DNA of 64,000 bases. It comes from Diphasiastrum complanatum (taxonomy: Eukaryota > Streptophyta > Lycopodiopsida > Lycopodiales > Lycopodiaceae). The notes under the pieces are model-generated. The model searched no databases, had not been told where the DNA came from, and saw nothing but the letters and a program-made list of their open reading frames with translations. Location of the stretch: assembly GCA_029204225.1 (NCBI GenBank), contig CM055106.1, forward strand, positions 36,122,361 to 36,186,360, read 5' to 3'. This document shows, one piece after another, positions 1 to 10,345 of the stretch. Position 1 is the stretch's first letter; every line of letters starts with the position of its first letter. A program made the translations under genes and the position numbers.

Positions 1-640
1 AATAAAATAGACTTGGGCCTTTGAATTAAAATAAAACTAGAGGCCCAAAGTCATTTTTAAACTTAGAGATTACTTTTTACAGTTGGGTCCAGAATTGGAA
101 CTCACATGAATCTTGTGAATTTCAATGTACTTTTTGTGGACCCTTGGATCAAGTTGGGTCCAAGATGAATGGATAGGATCAATGTAAATATTAGCCAATA
201 GGATTTTTGGGCAAGGGCCTTCCTCATTTTATAAAAAGGCACCATTTGTACACTATTTTCATGCTTAATAGAGAGGAGGAGACTCTATCATTTTGAGAGC
301 TCAAGCATCCTCATTTGCTAATCACTCTTGCTTATGCTATTGTTGTGATTGCTTGTTATGTCCATTTCCCATGCTTTTTGGTTTATGCTAGTTAAGTTTT
401 TTCCATAAGCAATGAAATTGAGCATTTGAGCTAACCTCCATCTCATCTCTCTCTCTTTCTCTCTTCTCCTTCTTCTTTCTCTTCTATTCTATCCTCTCTC
501 TTCACACAAAATCATGATGAAGTTAGTTAGGGGAGTAGTGTTAGTGGAGGTAGATTAGATGCAAAGTAGGAAACTAACTAAAAATAGCATCTATGCATAG
601 TTAGGTGTCTATCCAGTGAACTAACCCTTGTTGACAGGTG
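1..640 (+). other. Non-coding flank with a promoter-like stretch
   Basis: No reading frame of note is seen. A TATA-like string (ttttataaaaagg) lies near 230-242 and is followed by a pyrimidine-rich leader-like tract, an order typical of a plant promoter or a plus-strand LTR. No matching second LTR is visible in the window, so the boundary with the gypsy element to the right is uncertain. It could be an LTR remnant or unique DNA. Confidence 0.35.
440..500 (+). repeat. CT-rich simple-sequence tract
   Basis: About 60 bases are almost entirely C and T (runs of ctctctctct, then cttctcctt). On the plus strand it lies downstream of the TATA-like string, where plant leaders are often pyrimidine rich. 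No function is shown. Confidence 0.6.
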
Positions 641-1777
641 GGAGGGCTATACTACGCAAGAACATCGACCCTACATTTGCCAGGGTGCTTCTTTGATGTA
701 TAAAGAAGCATCTGGTCACCTAAGTGTAGATCTTTATTGTGTAGGTGACGGTCATGCCAGGCCTTTTGGAGTCGTTTGTTACCCAGTTGTGCGTGGTAAG
801 ATATAAATCTTGTCTCACATAACTGGGCTAACATAAATAGCCTGGTTTTGACTTCTTGTTCGATCACAACTTTTTCACAGAGATATGTTGAAAAAGCTTC
901 CATGACTCTTAGCGACGGTACTAAAAATTCTACGGGTATTATTGCCTCTTGACCATATACTAAGTGGAAAGGGGTAACCCACTGAGTGGCTTTCTTCGGG
1001 GTGGTGCAATAAGCCCAGATAGCTGAAAAAAGTTTTGTTTCCCAATCCAAACGACTTGTTTCAACTATCTTTGTCAAAATTTTACATATCGTCTTGTTAG
1101 TTGATTCAGCCTGGCCATTACATCTAGGATAGTACAGTGGTGTACTCTTTTTGCGAACGACAAGGTAATGGCGTAGGAGGTTATCAATGACAGTATTTAA
1201 AAAATGCATGTCGTAATCACTAAATAGCTTTATGGGACAGCCAAAACATGTAATAAATGTTTTCGTAAAGAAAACATGCGACAGTTTTTGCATTGGTGTC
1301 CTTCGTTGCTCGAGCCTCAACTGACTTAGTGGCGTAATCTGTGGCTATGAGGATGTAGTGAGCTTGGGTATGTTTTGTTGTTGGACTGATTGGTCCAACA
1401 AAGTCAATTCTCCACTTATGGAAGGCTTCGTCTTCTATAATGAGAGTCGGTGGTGTGAAGTCTACTTTTGTATTTTTCTTTGCTCGTTGACAGACATCAC
1501 ACGTTTTAATGACAACAAACGTGTCCTTAAACAAAGATGGCCACCACAATCCTGCTCGTAGGATAATCTTAGTTGTGGCTTCAGCAAAAAAGTGGCCGCC
1601 GCCAATGCCCTCATGAGCCTGAAATATGATCGGTCGTATCTCAGATTCATAAGCACATCGTCGAATTATACCGTCAATGGCCCTTTTGTAAGGTTGTCCT
1701 GCTATTAACTGAAAGAGCGCTGCTTTAAACAATTTTTTTTTTTTGCCACTGTGCTCATGCCTTCTTTGAATCTGCAT
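640..1777 (-). pseudogene. Gypsy A integrase (broken)
   Basis: Two overlapping frames together cover a retroviral-type integrase, which would join element cDNA to host DNA. The upstream piece (1777-1220) has the HHCC zinc-binding region ('AHEGIGGGHF' then 'CDVCQRAKK') and the first catalytic Asp in 'WRIDFVGPISP'. The downstream piece (1320-652) has the second Asp in 'LFSDYDMHF', the catalytic Glu in 'GQAESTNKTI' and a C-terminal 'PFHLVYGQEAIIPVE' region. A frameshift around 1220-1320 separates them, and a poly-T run at about 1732-1743 lies near the start of the first piece. The C-terminal tail fades at about 640. The domain call is secure; function is lost. Confidence 0.8.
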
Positions 1778-1893
1778 GTTGTTAGAAACTGAGTGATCTC
1801 CTTAGCCCATAAGGATGTAGCATCAATCTGAAAAAGGCATGCATCAGGGAGATCATCGTTGATTGGTACAGTTGCTTTTTCAGCACTCGGTAG

Positions 1894-2063
1894 TCAGGAA
1901 AGGTGATCCGCCATGAAATGTTGGGTCCCTTTCTGAATGACTACGCGGAAATTAAATTTCTCTAATATCAACAACCATCGAGCTATACAACCCGTTTTAC
2001 AGGATTTATTAATTATATATAATAGGGCTTGATGGTCGGTGTAGAATGCAATGGTCTGGCCTA
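1894..2063 (-). pseudogene. Gypsy A RNase H, C-terminal part
   Basis: This is the distal part of a Ty3 RNase H, recognisable by 'FYTDHQALLYIINK' followed by a 'KGTQHFMADHLS' ending. It reads on the minus strand up to the left end of copia A, and the same domain resumes at the other side of copia A (7935 onward) with the expected preceding motif. The two halves abut at the 5-bp target duplication. The enzyme would degrade RNA in RNA:DNA hybrids during reverse transcription; here it is split and inactive. Confidence 0.85.
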
Positions 2064-2068
2064 ATAAA
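2064..2068. repeat. Left target-site duplication of copia A (ATAAA)
   Basis: ATAAA directly precedes the LTR start TGTGAAAAACTC and is repeated at 7930-7934 directly after the other LTR. Five bases is the usual Ty1/copia duplication length. Confidence 0.9.
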
Positions 2069-2721
2069 TGTGAAAAACTCAGATCCAAAAGATGCTAAAG
2101 TTTCATAAAGATCTTGGCCATGGAAGTTATGCACATCTAGATTGAAAAAATGATAGAAATTGTGATGTTAAGCATACTAAACATCAACTAAACATCAAAA
2201 TCTGATCATAAGCTTCCACAAACAGAAACTTGCTGTCCCTGTCCGTACTTCAGAGCCTACAACCTGCATTTCACACGTGTGAAGCCATAGCAACAAAGAA
2301 ATCACAATTCTAGTGGCTAGAATGCAAGATATGAACAAAAAAGTGAGAGAGAAGAAGATGGACCTTCAAAGAGCATAACATTCATTCAATAGAATGAAAA
2401 TGAGATGTGTACATACTCGTGGAGATGGCTATTTATAGCAGCCATAGTGCCTCTTGGCCACTTGTCTTATGATAGGCTAAAATTGGGGTCCAATAGGATT
2501 CACCCATATACCTAGAAATTTGGTCAAATAGGAATGCACCAAATTATGAGCCAATAGAAGAGCTCCACACTCGACCTCCTCTAATTAATGTGACCTCAAA
2601 AGTAGTGTACACATACTTTGGGCCTCTACATACATGTATGAACCTATCTCTAACTTTTATTTGGCCATAGGCCTACAAAATCTCAAGTTAGGAAAATACT
2701 ACTAGTTGACAATTTTTCACA
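2069..2721 (-). repeat. Copia A 3' LTR
   Basis: It starts TGTGAAAAACTC and ends TTTTTCACA in plus orientation, and matches 7277-7929 base for base on visual reading. It contains a perfect 14-bp palindrome ttcacacgtgtgaa (2270-2283) with a CACGTG core and a TATA-like ctataaatag (minus strand, 2429-2438). It supplies the polyadenylation end of the transcript. Confidence 0.95.
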
Positions 2722-5700
2722 CTCCCTCTTCAACTAGTTTTAGCATAGATTTAGAAAGTACACCAAGACTTGTTCTATGCTTGAAAAATAAGTCCTTTCC
2801 CAATGCTTTGGTAAAGATATCAGCCACACATTCCTTTGATGGGACATGTTCAAGCTTGATCTCTTTTGCCAACACTTGTTCTCTCACAAAATGGTAAGCC
2901 ACCTCGATATGTTTGCTCCTTGCATGGAAAACCGGATTGCTTGCTAGACTTTGGGCTGAAAGGTTGTCACAAAAGATGATTGGACTCTCTGAAAAATCCA
3001 GCAAATGAAGCTCCATAATCATCCTCTTGATCCACACCATCTCCTTTGTGCATGATGTCAAAGCTTTGTACTCGGCCTCACTAGAAGAAAGTGATATAGT
3101 TGCTTGTTTCTTCGACATCCATGAGATAGCTCCATCACCTATGAAAATAGCATGTGCATTTATGGATTTTCTATCCATAAGGTCTCCTGCAAAATCTGAA
3201 TCTGAAAAACCAAATAAGTTAGGTGATGAGCCTCTATAAACAATGCCAAAATCTTTTGTTCCCGAGATGTATCTCAAGATCCTCTTTCCTAGTTTCCAAT
3301 GTTCTATGCTAGGATCTTGCATGAATTGGCTTAATCTACCAACACAATAAGATAAATCAGGTCTTGTGATGGTTAGATATATAAGAGAACCTATTAGCTT
3401 CCTATAGAGAGTAATGTCCTCGAAGGATCTTTCATTACCTCTTATAGTTAGCTTTACATGTGATTCCATAGGTGTATCAATAGGATTTGCATCTACCATA
3501 TGAAATCTATTGAGAATAGAAATAGCATACTTCTCTTGTGAAATAAAAGTGATTTGAGAAGTTCTAATTACTTCTATTCCTAAGATATAGCTCAAAAGAC
3601 CAAGATCATGCACTTCAAATTCCTTTTTTAGTGCTTTCTTGATATCTTCTATATCTTCCTTGTTCCCTCCACTTAAAATAATGTCATCCACATAAATTAG
3701 AAGGATTGTAACATCATTAGCACTAATTCTAAAGTAAAGTGAATGATCATACTCACTCATAGTGAAGTTTTGAGAAAGTAGAAAAGAGTTAAGCCTAGCA
3801 TACCAACTCCTTGGTGCTTGCTTAAGACCATACAAACTTTTTTGTAGAAAACACACATGATTAGGCTTGCTATGAGAAACATAGCTCTCGGGTTGCTCCA
3901 TGTAGACTTCCTCTTCAAGATCACCATTCAAGAAAGCATTAGAAATGTCTAATTGCCAAAGATCCCATCCATAAAGAGTTGCAAGGGAAATGATTACTCT
4001 TATGCTCACCATCTTTGCCACGGGTGCAAAGGTTTCCTCATAGTCAATGCCATGCTCTTGAGCATAACCTTTAGCCACCAACCTTGCCTTCAACTTGTTG
4101 ATAGATCCATCTTGATTTGTCTTTACCTTGAAGATCCATTTGCATCCAATTGCACTTTTGCCCTTTGGAAGCTCCACCAATCTCCATGTGTTGTTCTTCA
4201 TAAGTGCTTCAAACTCAAGATCCATTGCTTGGATCCATTCCTCTTCTTGCCTTGCTTCATCTACACATGAAGGTACATCAAAAGAAGTTAGGAAAGCATA
4301 GTTGGATCCATCCACCACTTGCTTACCTTTGCCATCATAAGTGAGCCTTGAGGGTTTCACTTTATGCCTTGGAGTTCTCCTTGGAATTTGACTTGAAGAG
4401 GCTTCTTCAACATCCACATCCAATGTGTCATCAACTCCATTGTCATCAAGCACATTAGTTGCAACAACACCATCATCACTTGAAACAACTTTTGGAATGT
4501 TACCTTCATCAAAAATGACATCCCTACTTGTGAACACTTTCTTGATTGAAGGAACATAAATCCTATATGCTTTGCTTACTTCACTATAACCAACAAAAAT
4601 GCCCTTTCTTGAAGATGGATCCTCCTTAGTTCTATCATCAAGAGTAATGTTGAAGTAGCAAATGCATCCAAAAGTTCTTAGAAACTTGACATTAGGCTTC
4701 GTACCAAACAAAGCTTCAAAAGGGGTTTTTCCTTCCAATACAACACTTGGCCATCTATTGCATAGGAAATTTGCACACAACAAAGCATCACTCCAAAAAG
4801 GTTTAGGAAGATTAGCATTCAATCTCATTGCCTTTGCACTCTCACACAAGGTTCTATTCTTCCTCTCGGCCACTCCATTTTGTTGTGGTGTTCTTGGACA
4901 TGTGTACTCCCTCTTGATCCCATGCTCATCGCAAAAGGCTTTGAATTTGTTAGAAATGTATTCACCACCATTGTCGCTCCTCAAGCATTTGATTTTGGTT
5001 GTAAATTGAGTCTCAATAGCAACTTTGAACTTGACAAACACATCAAACACCTCATCCTTGCTCTTTAGTAGATAAACCCAACAAAATCTACTAAAATCAT
5101 CAATGAAAGTTACATACATCTTAGCACCTCCATTGCTAATTGTAGTAACACCATGAATATCCGAATGCAAGAGAGAAAAAGGCATCTTAGATCTAGATAT
5201 AGATCTAGTATATGGCAATCTATGTGATTTAGACAAAGCACATTCTTCACAAACATGATTCAAGCAAGTAAGAGACTTGGGAAGTCCCCTTACTACCTCC
5301 TTTTTGGCTATTACCTCCAAGGCCTTGTAGTTGAGATGTCCCATCCTTTTATGCCATACCTCTTGAATTGACATTTGTTCATTTGCCATGCATCCAACTT
5401 GGTTAGCAACAACACATGCATCAAGCTTGAACAATTTCCCTTGCCTTTTCCCTTTTGCAATGATACTACACCCCTTTTTGATCAAGCAAGCATCACCATC
5501 AAACTCAACTTTGAATCCTTTGTCAAGCATTTGGCTTACACTAAGTAAGTTCTTGGTAATGGATGGAATGAGCAAAACATCTTTCAATTCTATATTCCTA
5601 TTTGTAGAAAGTGAAATAGGAATTGTGCCAATCCCCTTGATTGCACACTCACCATCATTTGCGGTATAGATTACCTTCCTATCACCATCAAATGCCATTA

Positions 5701-6667
5701 AAGATGAAAAATACTCTTTATGATATGTCATATGAGAAGTGGCTCCACTATCAATCCACCAAGGATCAATGTCTCCATGATTAGCCAACAAGCAAGATGA
5801 CATAACAAAAGCATCATTTGAAAGAAGCTCATCCCCACCCTCATCAATAGTTAGATTGGTTTGCTTTTCCCCTTGATCCCTCTTTTTCTTAAAACAATCA
5901 CTAGCAAAATGCCCTTTGACTCCACAATAGAAACATTTTAGCTTAGATCTATCCTTCTTTTTGCCAAAAGTAGAGTGCTCACCTTGGTCTTGCCCTTTAG
6001 ACCAATTGCTTTTACCTTTGCCCTTGAACTTGCCTTTAGAGAACATTGCCTCCTCTTCTCCTCCTTGAGATGTAGAAGATGCTCCCACTCTTGCTTGCAA
6101 CCTGAATTCTTCAGCCAACAAGACCTCTTGCAAGTCTCCAACACTTGGTAAACATTTTTGGATAGCATAACTTTGAACAAGATTAGCATGATCATCCAAC
6201 AAGCCATTGAGCATCACTTGAACAAGCTCCTCATTATTTATGCCATCATTAATGCATGCTAACTCATCATTCAATGCTTTAACTCTCAAAACAAAAGCAT
6301 GTCCATTCTCACTCTTCTTTTGCATACAAGAAAAGATTTGCCTTCTTAAAGTCAACACTCTAGAAGTAGACTTGGATTCATAAACCTTCTTCAAGGCTTC
6401 CCAAGCTTCACTAGATGATGTGCACTTACCAACCTCTTTGATAAGCTCATTTGTCACATTCATCTTGATCATGTGAAGGGCTTTCTTTGCCCTCTTGTCA
6501 TACCTCAATTGTTCTTGAGGTGCCAAAGGTCTCTCCTCCACACCTACAACAATATCCATCAACTCATTCATCTCAAGCAAAGACTCCATCCTTACTTTCC
6601 AAGTAGAATAGTTGAGGGAGGTAAGCCTATCATTGCTTTCCAACATGTAGCCTCCATTTGTAGCCAT
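2717..6667 (-). CDS. Copia A gag-pol polyprotein (1316 aa, intact)
   Basis: A single frame encodes all Ty1/copia activities. Approximate residues: gag with the plant copia N-terminus ('GYMLESNDRLTSLNYSTWKV', 7-26) and a UBN2-type body; CCHC zinc knuckle C245, C248, H253, C258; aspartic protease D-S-G at 306-308 ('WWIDSGATSHMT'); GAG-pre-integrase around 437-485; integrase with D503, D565 and E601 (35 residues between the last two, DD35E); reverse transcriptase from about 810 with 'YVDD' at 992-995; RNase H with 'SDSDFAG' and 'SSSEAEYKA', ending after 'ADIFTKALG'. The length is normal for the superfamily. The stop lies at the edge of the 3' LTR. There are no internal stops. The start ATG opens the conserved gag N-terminus and lies about 600 bp from the primer site. 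It should be translated as a polyprotein and cut by its own protease. Confidence 0.95.
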   Translation of the reverse strand: MATNGGYMLESNDRLTSLNYSTWKVRMESLLEMNELMDIVVGVEERPLAPQEQLRYDKRAKKALHMIKMNVTNELIKEVGKCTSSSEAWEALKKVYESKSTSRVLTLRRQIFSCMQKKSENGHAFVLRVKALNDELACINDGINNEELVQVMLNGLLDDHANLVQSYAIQKCLPSVGDLQEVLLAEEFRLQARVGASSTSQGGEEEAMFSKGKFKGKGKSNWSKGQDQGEHSTFGKKKDRSKLKCFYCGVKGHFASDCFKKKRDQGEKQTNLTIDEGGDELLSNDAFVMSSCLLANHGDIDPWWIDSGATSHMTYHKEYFSSLMAFDGDRKVIYTANDGECAIKGIGTIPISLSTNRNIELKDVLLIPSITKNLLSVSQMLDKGFKVEFDGDACLIKKGCSIIAKGKRQGKLFKLDACVVANQVGCMANEQMSIQEVWHKRMGHLNYKALEVIAKKEVVRGLPKSLTCLNHVCEECALSKSHRLPYTRSISRSKMPFSLLHSDIHGVTTISNGGAKMYVTFIDDFSRFCWVYLLKSKDEVFDVFVKFKVAIETQFTTKIKCLRSDNGGEYISNKFKAFCDEHGIKREYTCPRTPQQNGVAERKNRTLCESAKAMRLNANLPKPFWSDALLCANFLCNRWPSVVLEGKTPFEALFGTKPNVKFLRTFGCICYFNITLDDRTKEDPSSRKGIFVGYSEVSKAYRIYVPSIKKVFTSRDVIFDEGNIPKVVSSDDGVVATNVLDDNGVDDTLDVDVEEASSSQIPRRTPRHKVKPSRLTYDGKGKQVVDGSNYAFLTSFDVPSCVDEARQEEEWIQAMDLEFEALMKNNTWRLVELPKGKSAIGCKWIFKVKTNQDGSINKLKARLVAKGYAQEHGIDYEETFAPVAKMVSIRVIISLATLYGWDLWQLDISNAFLNGDLEEEVYMEQPESYVSHSKPNHVCFLQKSLYGLKQAPRSWYARLNSFLLSQNFTMSEYDHSLYFRISANDVTILLIYVDDIILSGGNKEDIEDIKKALKKEFEVHDLGLLSYILGIEVIRTSQITFISQEKYAISILNRFHMVDANPIDTPMESHVKLTIRGNERSFEDITLYRKLIGSLIYLTITRPDLSYCVGRLSQFMQDPSIEHWKLGKRILRYISGTKDFGIVYRGSSPNLFGFSDSDFAGDLMDRKSINAHAIFIGDGAISWMSKKQATISLSSSEAEYKALTSCTKEMVWIKRMIMELHLLDFSESPIIFCDNLSAQSLASNPVFHARSKHIEVAYHFVREQVLAKEIKLEHVPSKECVADIFTKALGKDLFFKHRTSLGVLSKSMLKLVEEGV
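2722..2731 (-). other. Copia A polypurine tract
   Basis: On the minus strand the sequence reads GAAGAGGGAG directly before the 3' LTR start TGTG. This purine run is the expected primer for plus-strand DNA synthesis. The gag-pol frame runs through it, and the stop codon sits just inside the LTR. Confidence 0.9.
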
Positions 6668-7264
6668 GTTGCAATGATTGATCTCTGATCTTTGACCTGT
6701 TCCAATGCACTAAGCACTCTCTTGAATCAACAAATGAAACACAAGAAGAAATCACAAAGATTTGGAACCTAAAACCTTACTTTTTCTCTCTTTTCCTCAC
6801 TTTTTCCTTAATTTTAGCCACTAGTTTTATGATTTCTTGATCAAACCAAGACCAAACCTCAATATACTTGCTTTTCCCTCACTCCTAAGATTGAAATACA
6901 CTCTTGAATCATTCAGCAAACTGAAAATCAGAGGGTTACATCAATTTTGAAGTTTTTGACATGAAGAAGCAAGAAATTGAATCAAAAAACTATATGCTAG
7001 AATGGAAAACTAATAGGATCTTGTTGGATCTTGCATCTCCCTCTTTCCAAAACAATTTTTGTCTCCTTATTCTGATAAGTACAGAGGGAATTCGCCCTAC
7101 TTCAATTGAAATGCATACAAATGATGTTTTGATCACAAAGATCCAATTTCTACACATAAATCAACAAGATTTTTAGCTAGAAACTTGATTGGAATGCTAC
7201 AAAAGCAAACTCGCCCACAAATCTCTTCTAAATCTGGCAAAACCTGCACATTTGGCCGCCTAAT
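6668..7264 (-). other. Copia A untranslated leader
   Basis: About 600 bp lie between the primer site and the gag ATG. No conserved reading frame is seen on the minus strand. Packaging and dimerisation signals would be expected here, but none can be named from sequence. Confidence 0.7.
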
Positions 7265-7276
7265 GCTCTGATACCA
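7265..7276 (-). other. Copia A primer-binding site (initiator tRNA-Met)
   Basis: On the minus strand TGGTATCAGAGC follows the LTR end (TTTTTCACA) immediately. This is the standard complement of the 3' end of plant initiator methionine tRNA used by Ty1/copia elements to prime reverse transcription. Confidence 0.95.
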
Positions 7277-7929
7277 TGTGAAAAACTCAGATCCAAAAGA
7301 TGCTAAAGTTTCATAAAGATCTTGGCCATGGAAGTTATGCACATCTAGATTGAAAAAATGATAGAAATTGTGATGTTAAGCATACTAAACATCAACTAAA
7401 CATCAAAATCTGATCATAAGCTTCCACAAACAGAAACTTGCTGTCCCTGTCCGTACTTCAGAGCCTACAACCTGCATTTCACACGTGTGAAGCCATAGCA
7501 ACAAAGAAATCACAATTCTAGTGGCTAGAATGCAAGATATGAACAAAAAAGTGAGAGAGAAGAAGATGGACCTTCAAAGAGCATAACATTCATTCAATAG
7601 AATGAAAATGAGATGTGTACATACTCGTGGAGATGGCTATTTATAGCAGCCATAGTGCCTCTTGGCCACTTGTCTTATGATAGGCTAAAATTGGGGTCCA
7701 ATAGGATTCACCCATATACCTAGAAATTTGGTCAAATAGGAATGCACCAAATTATGAGCCAATAGAAGAGCTCCACACTCGACCTCCTCTAATTAATGTG
7801 ACCTCAAAAGTAGTGTACACATACTTTGGGCCTCTACATACATGTATGAACCTATCTCTAACTTTTATTTGGCCATAGGCCTACAAAATCTCAAGTTAGG
7901 AAAATACTACTAGTTGACAATTTTTCACA
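7277..7929 (-). repeat. Copia A 5' LTR
   Basis: It is the same length and, by eye, the same sequence as 2069-2721. In the minus orientation it lies upstream of primer site and gag, so it holds the promoter. It carries the ttcacacgtgtgaa palindrome at 7478-7491. Confidence 0.95.
7637..7646 (-). promoter_or_regulatory. Candidate TATA box of copia A
   Basis: On the minus strand the 5' LTR reads CTATAAATAG, a close match to the plant TATA consensus, about 360 bp before the LTR's downstream edge. The CACGTG palindrome lies about 150 bp downstream of it in transcription direction. Confidence 0.6.
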
Positions 7930-7934
7930 ATAAA
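7930..7934. repeat. Right target-site duplication of copia A (ATAAA)
   Basis: ATAAA follows the LTR end TTTTTCACA and matches 2064-2068. Gypsy A RNase H coding resumes immediately after it. Confidence 0.9.
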
Positions 7935-8190
7935 TAATGTCTTAGTTGTTGTACAGCATAGACCATCGCCAATGCTTCTCTCTTGGTGGTTGTATAGTTT
8001 ACTTTAGCAGGCACCAGTTGCCTGCTCAAGAAACCTATTGAGAAGTCTTTGCCATATTCGTCCGGTTGTGCAAGAAGACCTCCAATGGCATACTTACCTG
8101 CATCAGTATGCACATGAAACTCTTTCGTATAATCTGGCGATCGAAGTATGGGTGCCGTGGTAGGGGCTGTTTTGAACTCCTCAAAGGCTT
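7935..8190 (-). pseudogene. Gypsy A RNase H, N-terminal part
   Basis: The minus strand reads a Ty3 RNase H start: 'HTDASKYAIGG'-like text (here 'HTDAGKYAIGGLLAQ', containing the catalytic Asp), then 'FLSRQLVPAKVNYTTTKREALAMVYA' in the expected order, including the conserved Glu of 'KREAL'. It runs straight into the copia A insertion at 'LRHYLL'. The continuation lies at 2063-1894. Confidence 0.85.
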
Positions 8191-8194
8191 TAAT

Positions 8195-9110
8195 TCATTC
8201 TTCGGTCCAGCGAGGATCTACCACAACTAAATAAACAAGGCGTGCCTTGCCGGCATAGTCGATTATAAAGATGCGATAATAATTTGTATGACCGAGGAAA
8301 ACATAAACCTCCTTCACTATTGCAGGTAAGGGCATTTCAACTATAACCTCGATTTTGGATGGGTCGGTAGAAATATCGTCCTTTGAAATTATATGCTCGA
8401 GTACGACCCCATGGGTGACCCATATTTGACATTTATCAGAGTTTAGTAAGATTATGAATCTACAACAGTGAATGAAGATTTTCTCAAGTGCATCAAGGTG
8501 CGTAGCTGCGGAGGAATGTACACCCAGATCGTCGAGATAAATCTCCACGATCCGATGTAACAGATCTTGGAAGGCCAGTTGCATGACCCTCTAGAAGGTT
8601 GAAGGGGCGTTGCATAAGCCAAAAGTCATAACATTATAAGAATAAAACCTATTCTCTGTGGCAAAGGCCGTTTTATTTTATTCTCAGGGGCTATTTGAAC
8701 AAGGAAATAACCACTGAATCCATCCAAGAAGCTGAAGGCTTCAGCTCCTGCCATTTCCTCTAAGATTTGGGTCGTTAAAGACAAGGGAAAATGGTCTTTC
8801 TTCGTAATCGCATTAAGGTCCTTGAGATCGACACAGATACGAAGCTTGTCGTTTTTCTTGAGTACAACCACAATGAGTGATACCTAATCAGTATGTTGAA
8901 TTTCATAAATGAAGCCAACATCCAAAATTTCTTAATATCTTCGTCGATCCTCTCACGATAGACAAGGTTACTTCGATAAGGTTTAGCTCTAACAGGCTTA
9001 GCATTGTCTTCTAAAGGAATCCTATGGACCACTATTTCAGGTGGGATTCCTTTCATTTCTGTATAATTCCATGCAAATACATCCCTGTATTTGCGAAGCA
9101 GAGTTTCCAA
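8195..9110 (-). pseudogene. Gypsy A reverse transcriptase (broken)
   Basis: Three minus-strand frames carry consecutive RT blocks: 'KYRDVFAWNYTEMKGIPPEIVVHRI' and 'VRAKPYRSN' (9110-8990); 'VVLKKNDKLRICVDLKDLNAITKKDHFPLSL' with 'FSFLDGFSGYF' (8871-8700); and 'YLDDLGVHS' (8540 region), the catalytic YxDD box in the YLDD form, followed by 'PSKIEVIVEMPLP' and 'FLGHTNYYRIFI'. This is clear Ty3 RT with its RNase H connection. Frame changes around 8590-8630 and 8775-8890 destroy the reading frame. Confidence 0.85.
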
Positions 9111-9153
9111 ATCAGAAAGTAATATTTGACAAATGACCAGCAGGGTCTGTAAC

Positions 9154-9420
9154 TCATTGATTAGCCATGCAAAGTTTATATCGTGGTTGATCGAGGGTAT
9201 GGAAGCCCCATGACTTTGCCAATGACAAAGCCATTATATTTACGCCTGATCCGCTATCAAGGATAGTAGATACTGTAGGATAGTCTTTATAGGACAAAGG
9301 CAGAGTGATGCTAGTTCCCTTAGCAACACCTATATTCAGCAGATTCATAGGAATCTGGGAAATTTCATGAATCTTTTCGGGTTTCCACTGTTCATCGAGA
9401 ATAGTAGGCAGCTGAAAACT
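9154..9420 (-). pseudogene. Gypsy A aspartic protease (fragment)
   Basis: The minus-strand text 'STILDSGSGVNIMALSLAKSWGF' contains the D-S-G active site of a retropepsin, preceded by a 'MNLLNIGVAKGTSITLPL' segment. It lies between the gag zinc knuckle and RT, the normal Ty3 position. It would mature the polyprotein. Stops on both sides show decay. Confidence 0.7.
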
Positions 9421-9709
9421 ACGATGGATATATCATTGAAGTCCGGTGAAGGATTTTATTGTGCCATGGAACGACATGGTGAGTTGAGCTTGTAGGAAAT
9501 CAGAAAATATTTCAAGTCCCTATAGGAATTGCTCCTTTTTTGGAGATTTGAACTGATAAGAAACTTTCTGTATGTTCTTCCTCTCGCAAAAACTCATCTC
9601 AAAATTCATTGTATTGCCTTTGTTCCACTTTTGGGTATGGGTAGTCTTTTGGTAATGTGAAAGCCGTCAAGTGGCTTCCATGTGGGTCAACTGATTTTTG
9701 ATTGTTTTG

Positions 9710-10345
9710 TTACTGTTCTTGTTGTTTGCGTTGTGCTCTAGTGAGAACTCTAACAGGTTCGGATGATATATGACGTGCTAGAAGAATCTTGTTAGGTTGT
9801 TTAGGACAATCCTTGAAGCTGTGTCTATGAACACAATCTGGGCACTCCACATGGTATTGGTTCTTAACTTTATAGTCAACCATGAAGTGTCCTGGTTCAC
9901 CACAAATAAAACAACGGTTGCTCATTGGGCCTATGGCAATAGCATAGCCATCTTGGATGGCTAGCTGTGATGGATTTTCTGGTGGTGCGGAATACTCATC
10001 TCGTTTGCACGAGCATGAGTTGTCGGTCTGATAATGTTGAGAACTAATAGATGGAAGTGTTGTATCTTGATGATATGAGTGATCGGAGGAGTTTTCAACA
10101 AGATATGTCTGTGCAAACTCTCAAGTATTTCTATGTTTTTGTGCTCCTAGATCTTGTTGTCCTCTTGGAGGTGGTCCTAAGAGTGCCAGCTATGGTGGAG
10201 GTTCATGTCTAGGTTGTCTGGGCAACTCTTGTATATGGACTTGGTTGTTTCGTGGTTGGTAGTGCGTGTGGTGGTTATGTGAAACAAACGGTTGTCGAGG
10301 AGGTTGATAATGTCCCCCTGACTGGTTGTGAGGCTGGGGTTATAA
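9710..10345 (-). pseudogene. Gypsy A gag C-terminus with zinc knuckle
   Basis: At 9925-9850 the minus strand encodes 'CFICGEPGHFMVDY', a CCHC-like knuckle whose last Cys is replaced by Tyr, followed by a second Cys/His cluster ('ECPDCVHRHSFKDCPKQPN'). Upstream (10345-9950) one frame gives a Gln/Pro/His-rich linker ('GHYQPPRQPFVSHNHHTHYQ') with an in-frame stop, typical of plant gypsy gag proteins. The knuckle binds element RNA in intact relatives. The gag core that should precede it is missing. Confidence 0.7.

Larger units (their letters stand above)
2069..7929 (-). mobile_element. Complete Ty1/copia retrotransposon (copia A)
   Basis: A 5861-bp element on the minus strand has every expected part: a 653-bp LTR at each end starting TG and ending CA, a 5-bp target duplication, an initiator-Met primer site next to the right (5') LTR, a polypurine tract next to the left (3') LTR, and a single unbroken gag-pol frame. 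Read by eye, I found no difference between the two LTRs. LTRs are identical at insertion and diverge with time, so this implies a recent insertion and an element that may still be competent. It lies within the RNase H of gypsy A, so it is younger than that element. Confidence 0.95.
640..10345 (-). mobile_element. Ty3/gypsy element A, decayed, split by copia A
   Basis: On the minus strand, pieces run in the canonical Ty3 order from right to left: gag C-terminal linker and zinc knuckle (10345-9710), protease (about 9420-9154), reverse transcriptase (9110-8195), RNase H (8190-7935 and 2063-1894) and integrase (1777-640). All parts carry stops or frameshifts. The gag core, primer site and 5' LTR are absent at the right edge, where copia B sequence begins after about 10440. 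No 3' LTR could be assigned on the left. A complete copia element has inserted inside RNase H. The domain order and the 'YGQEAIIP' integrase motif suggest the non-chromoviral (Tat/Athila-like) side of Ty3, but I cannot place it firmly. Confidence 0.8.

Noticed and set aside
2706-6207. Plus-strand frames inside copia A
   Set aside because: They are antisense to the intact gag-pol and have no domain features.
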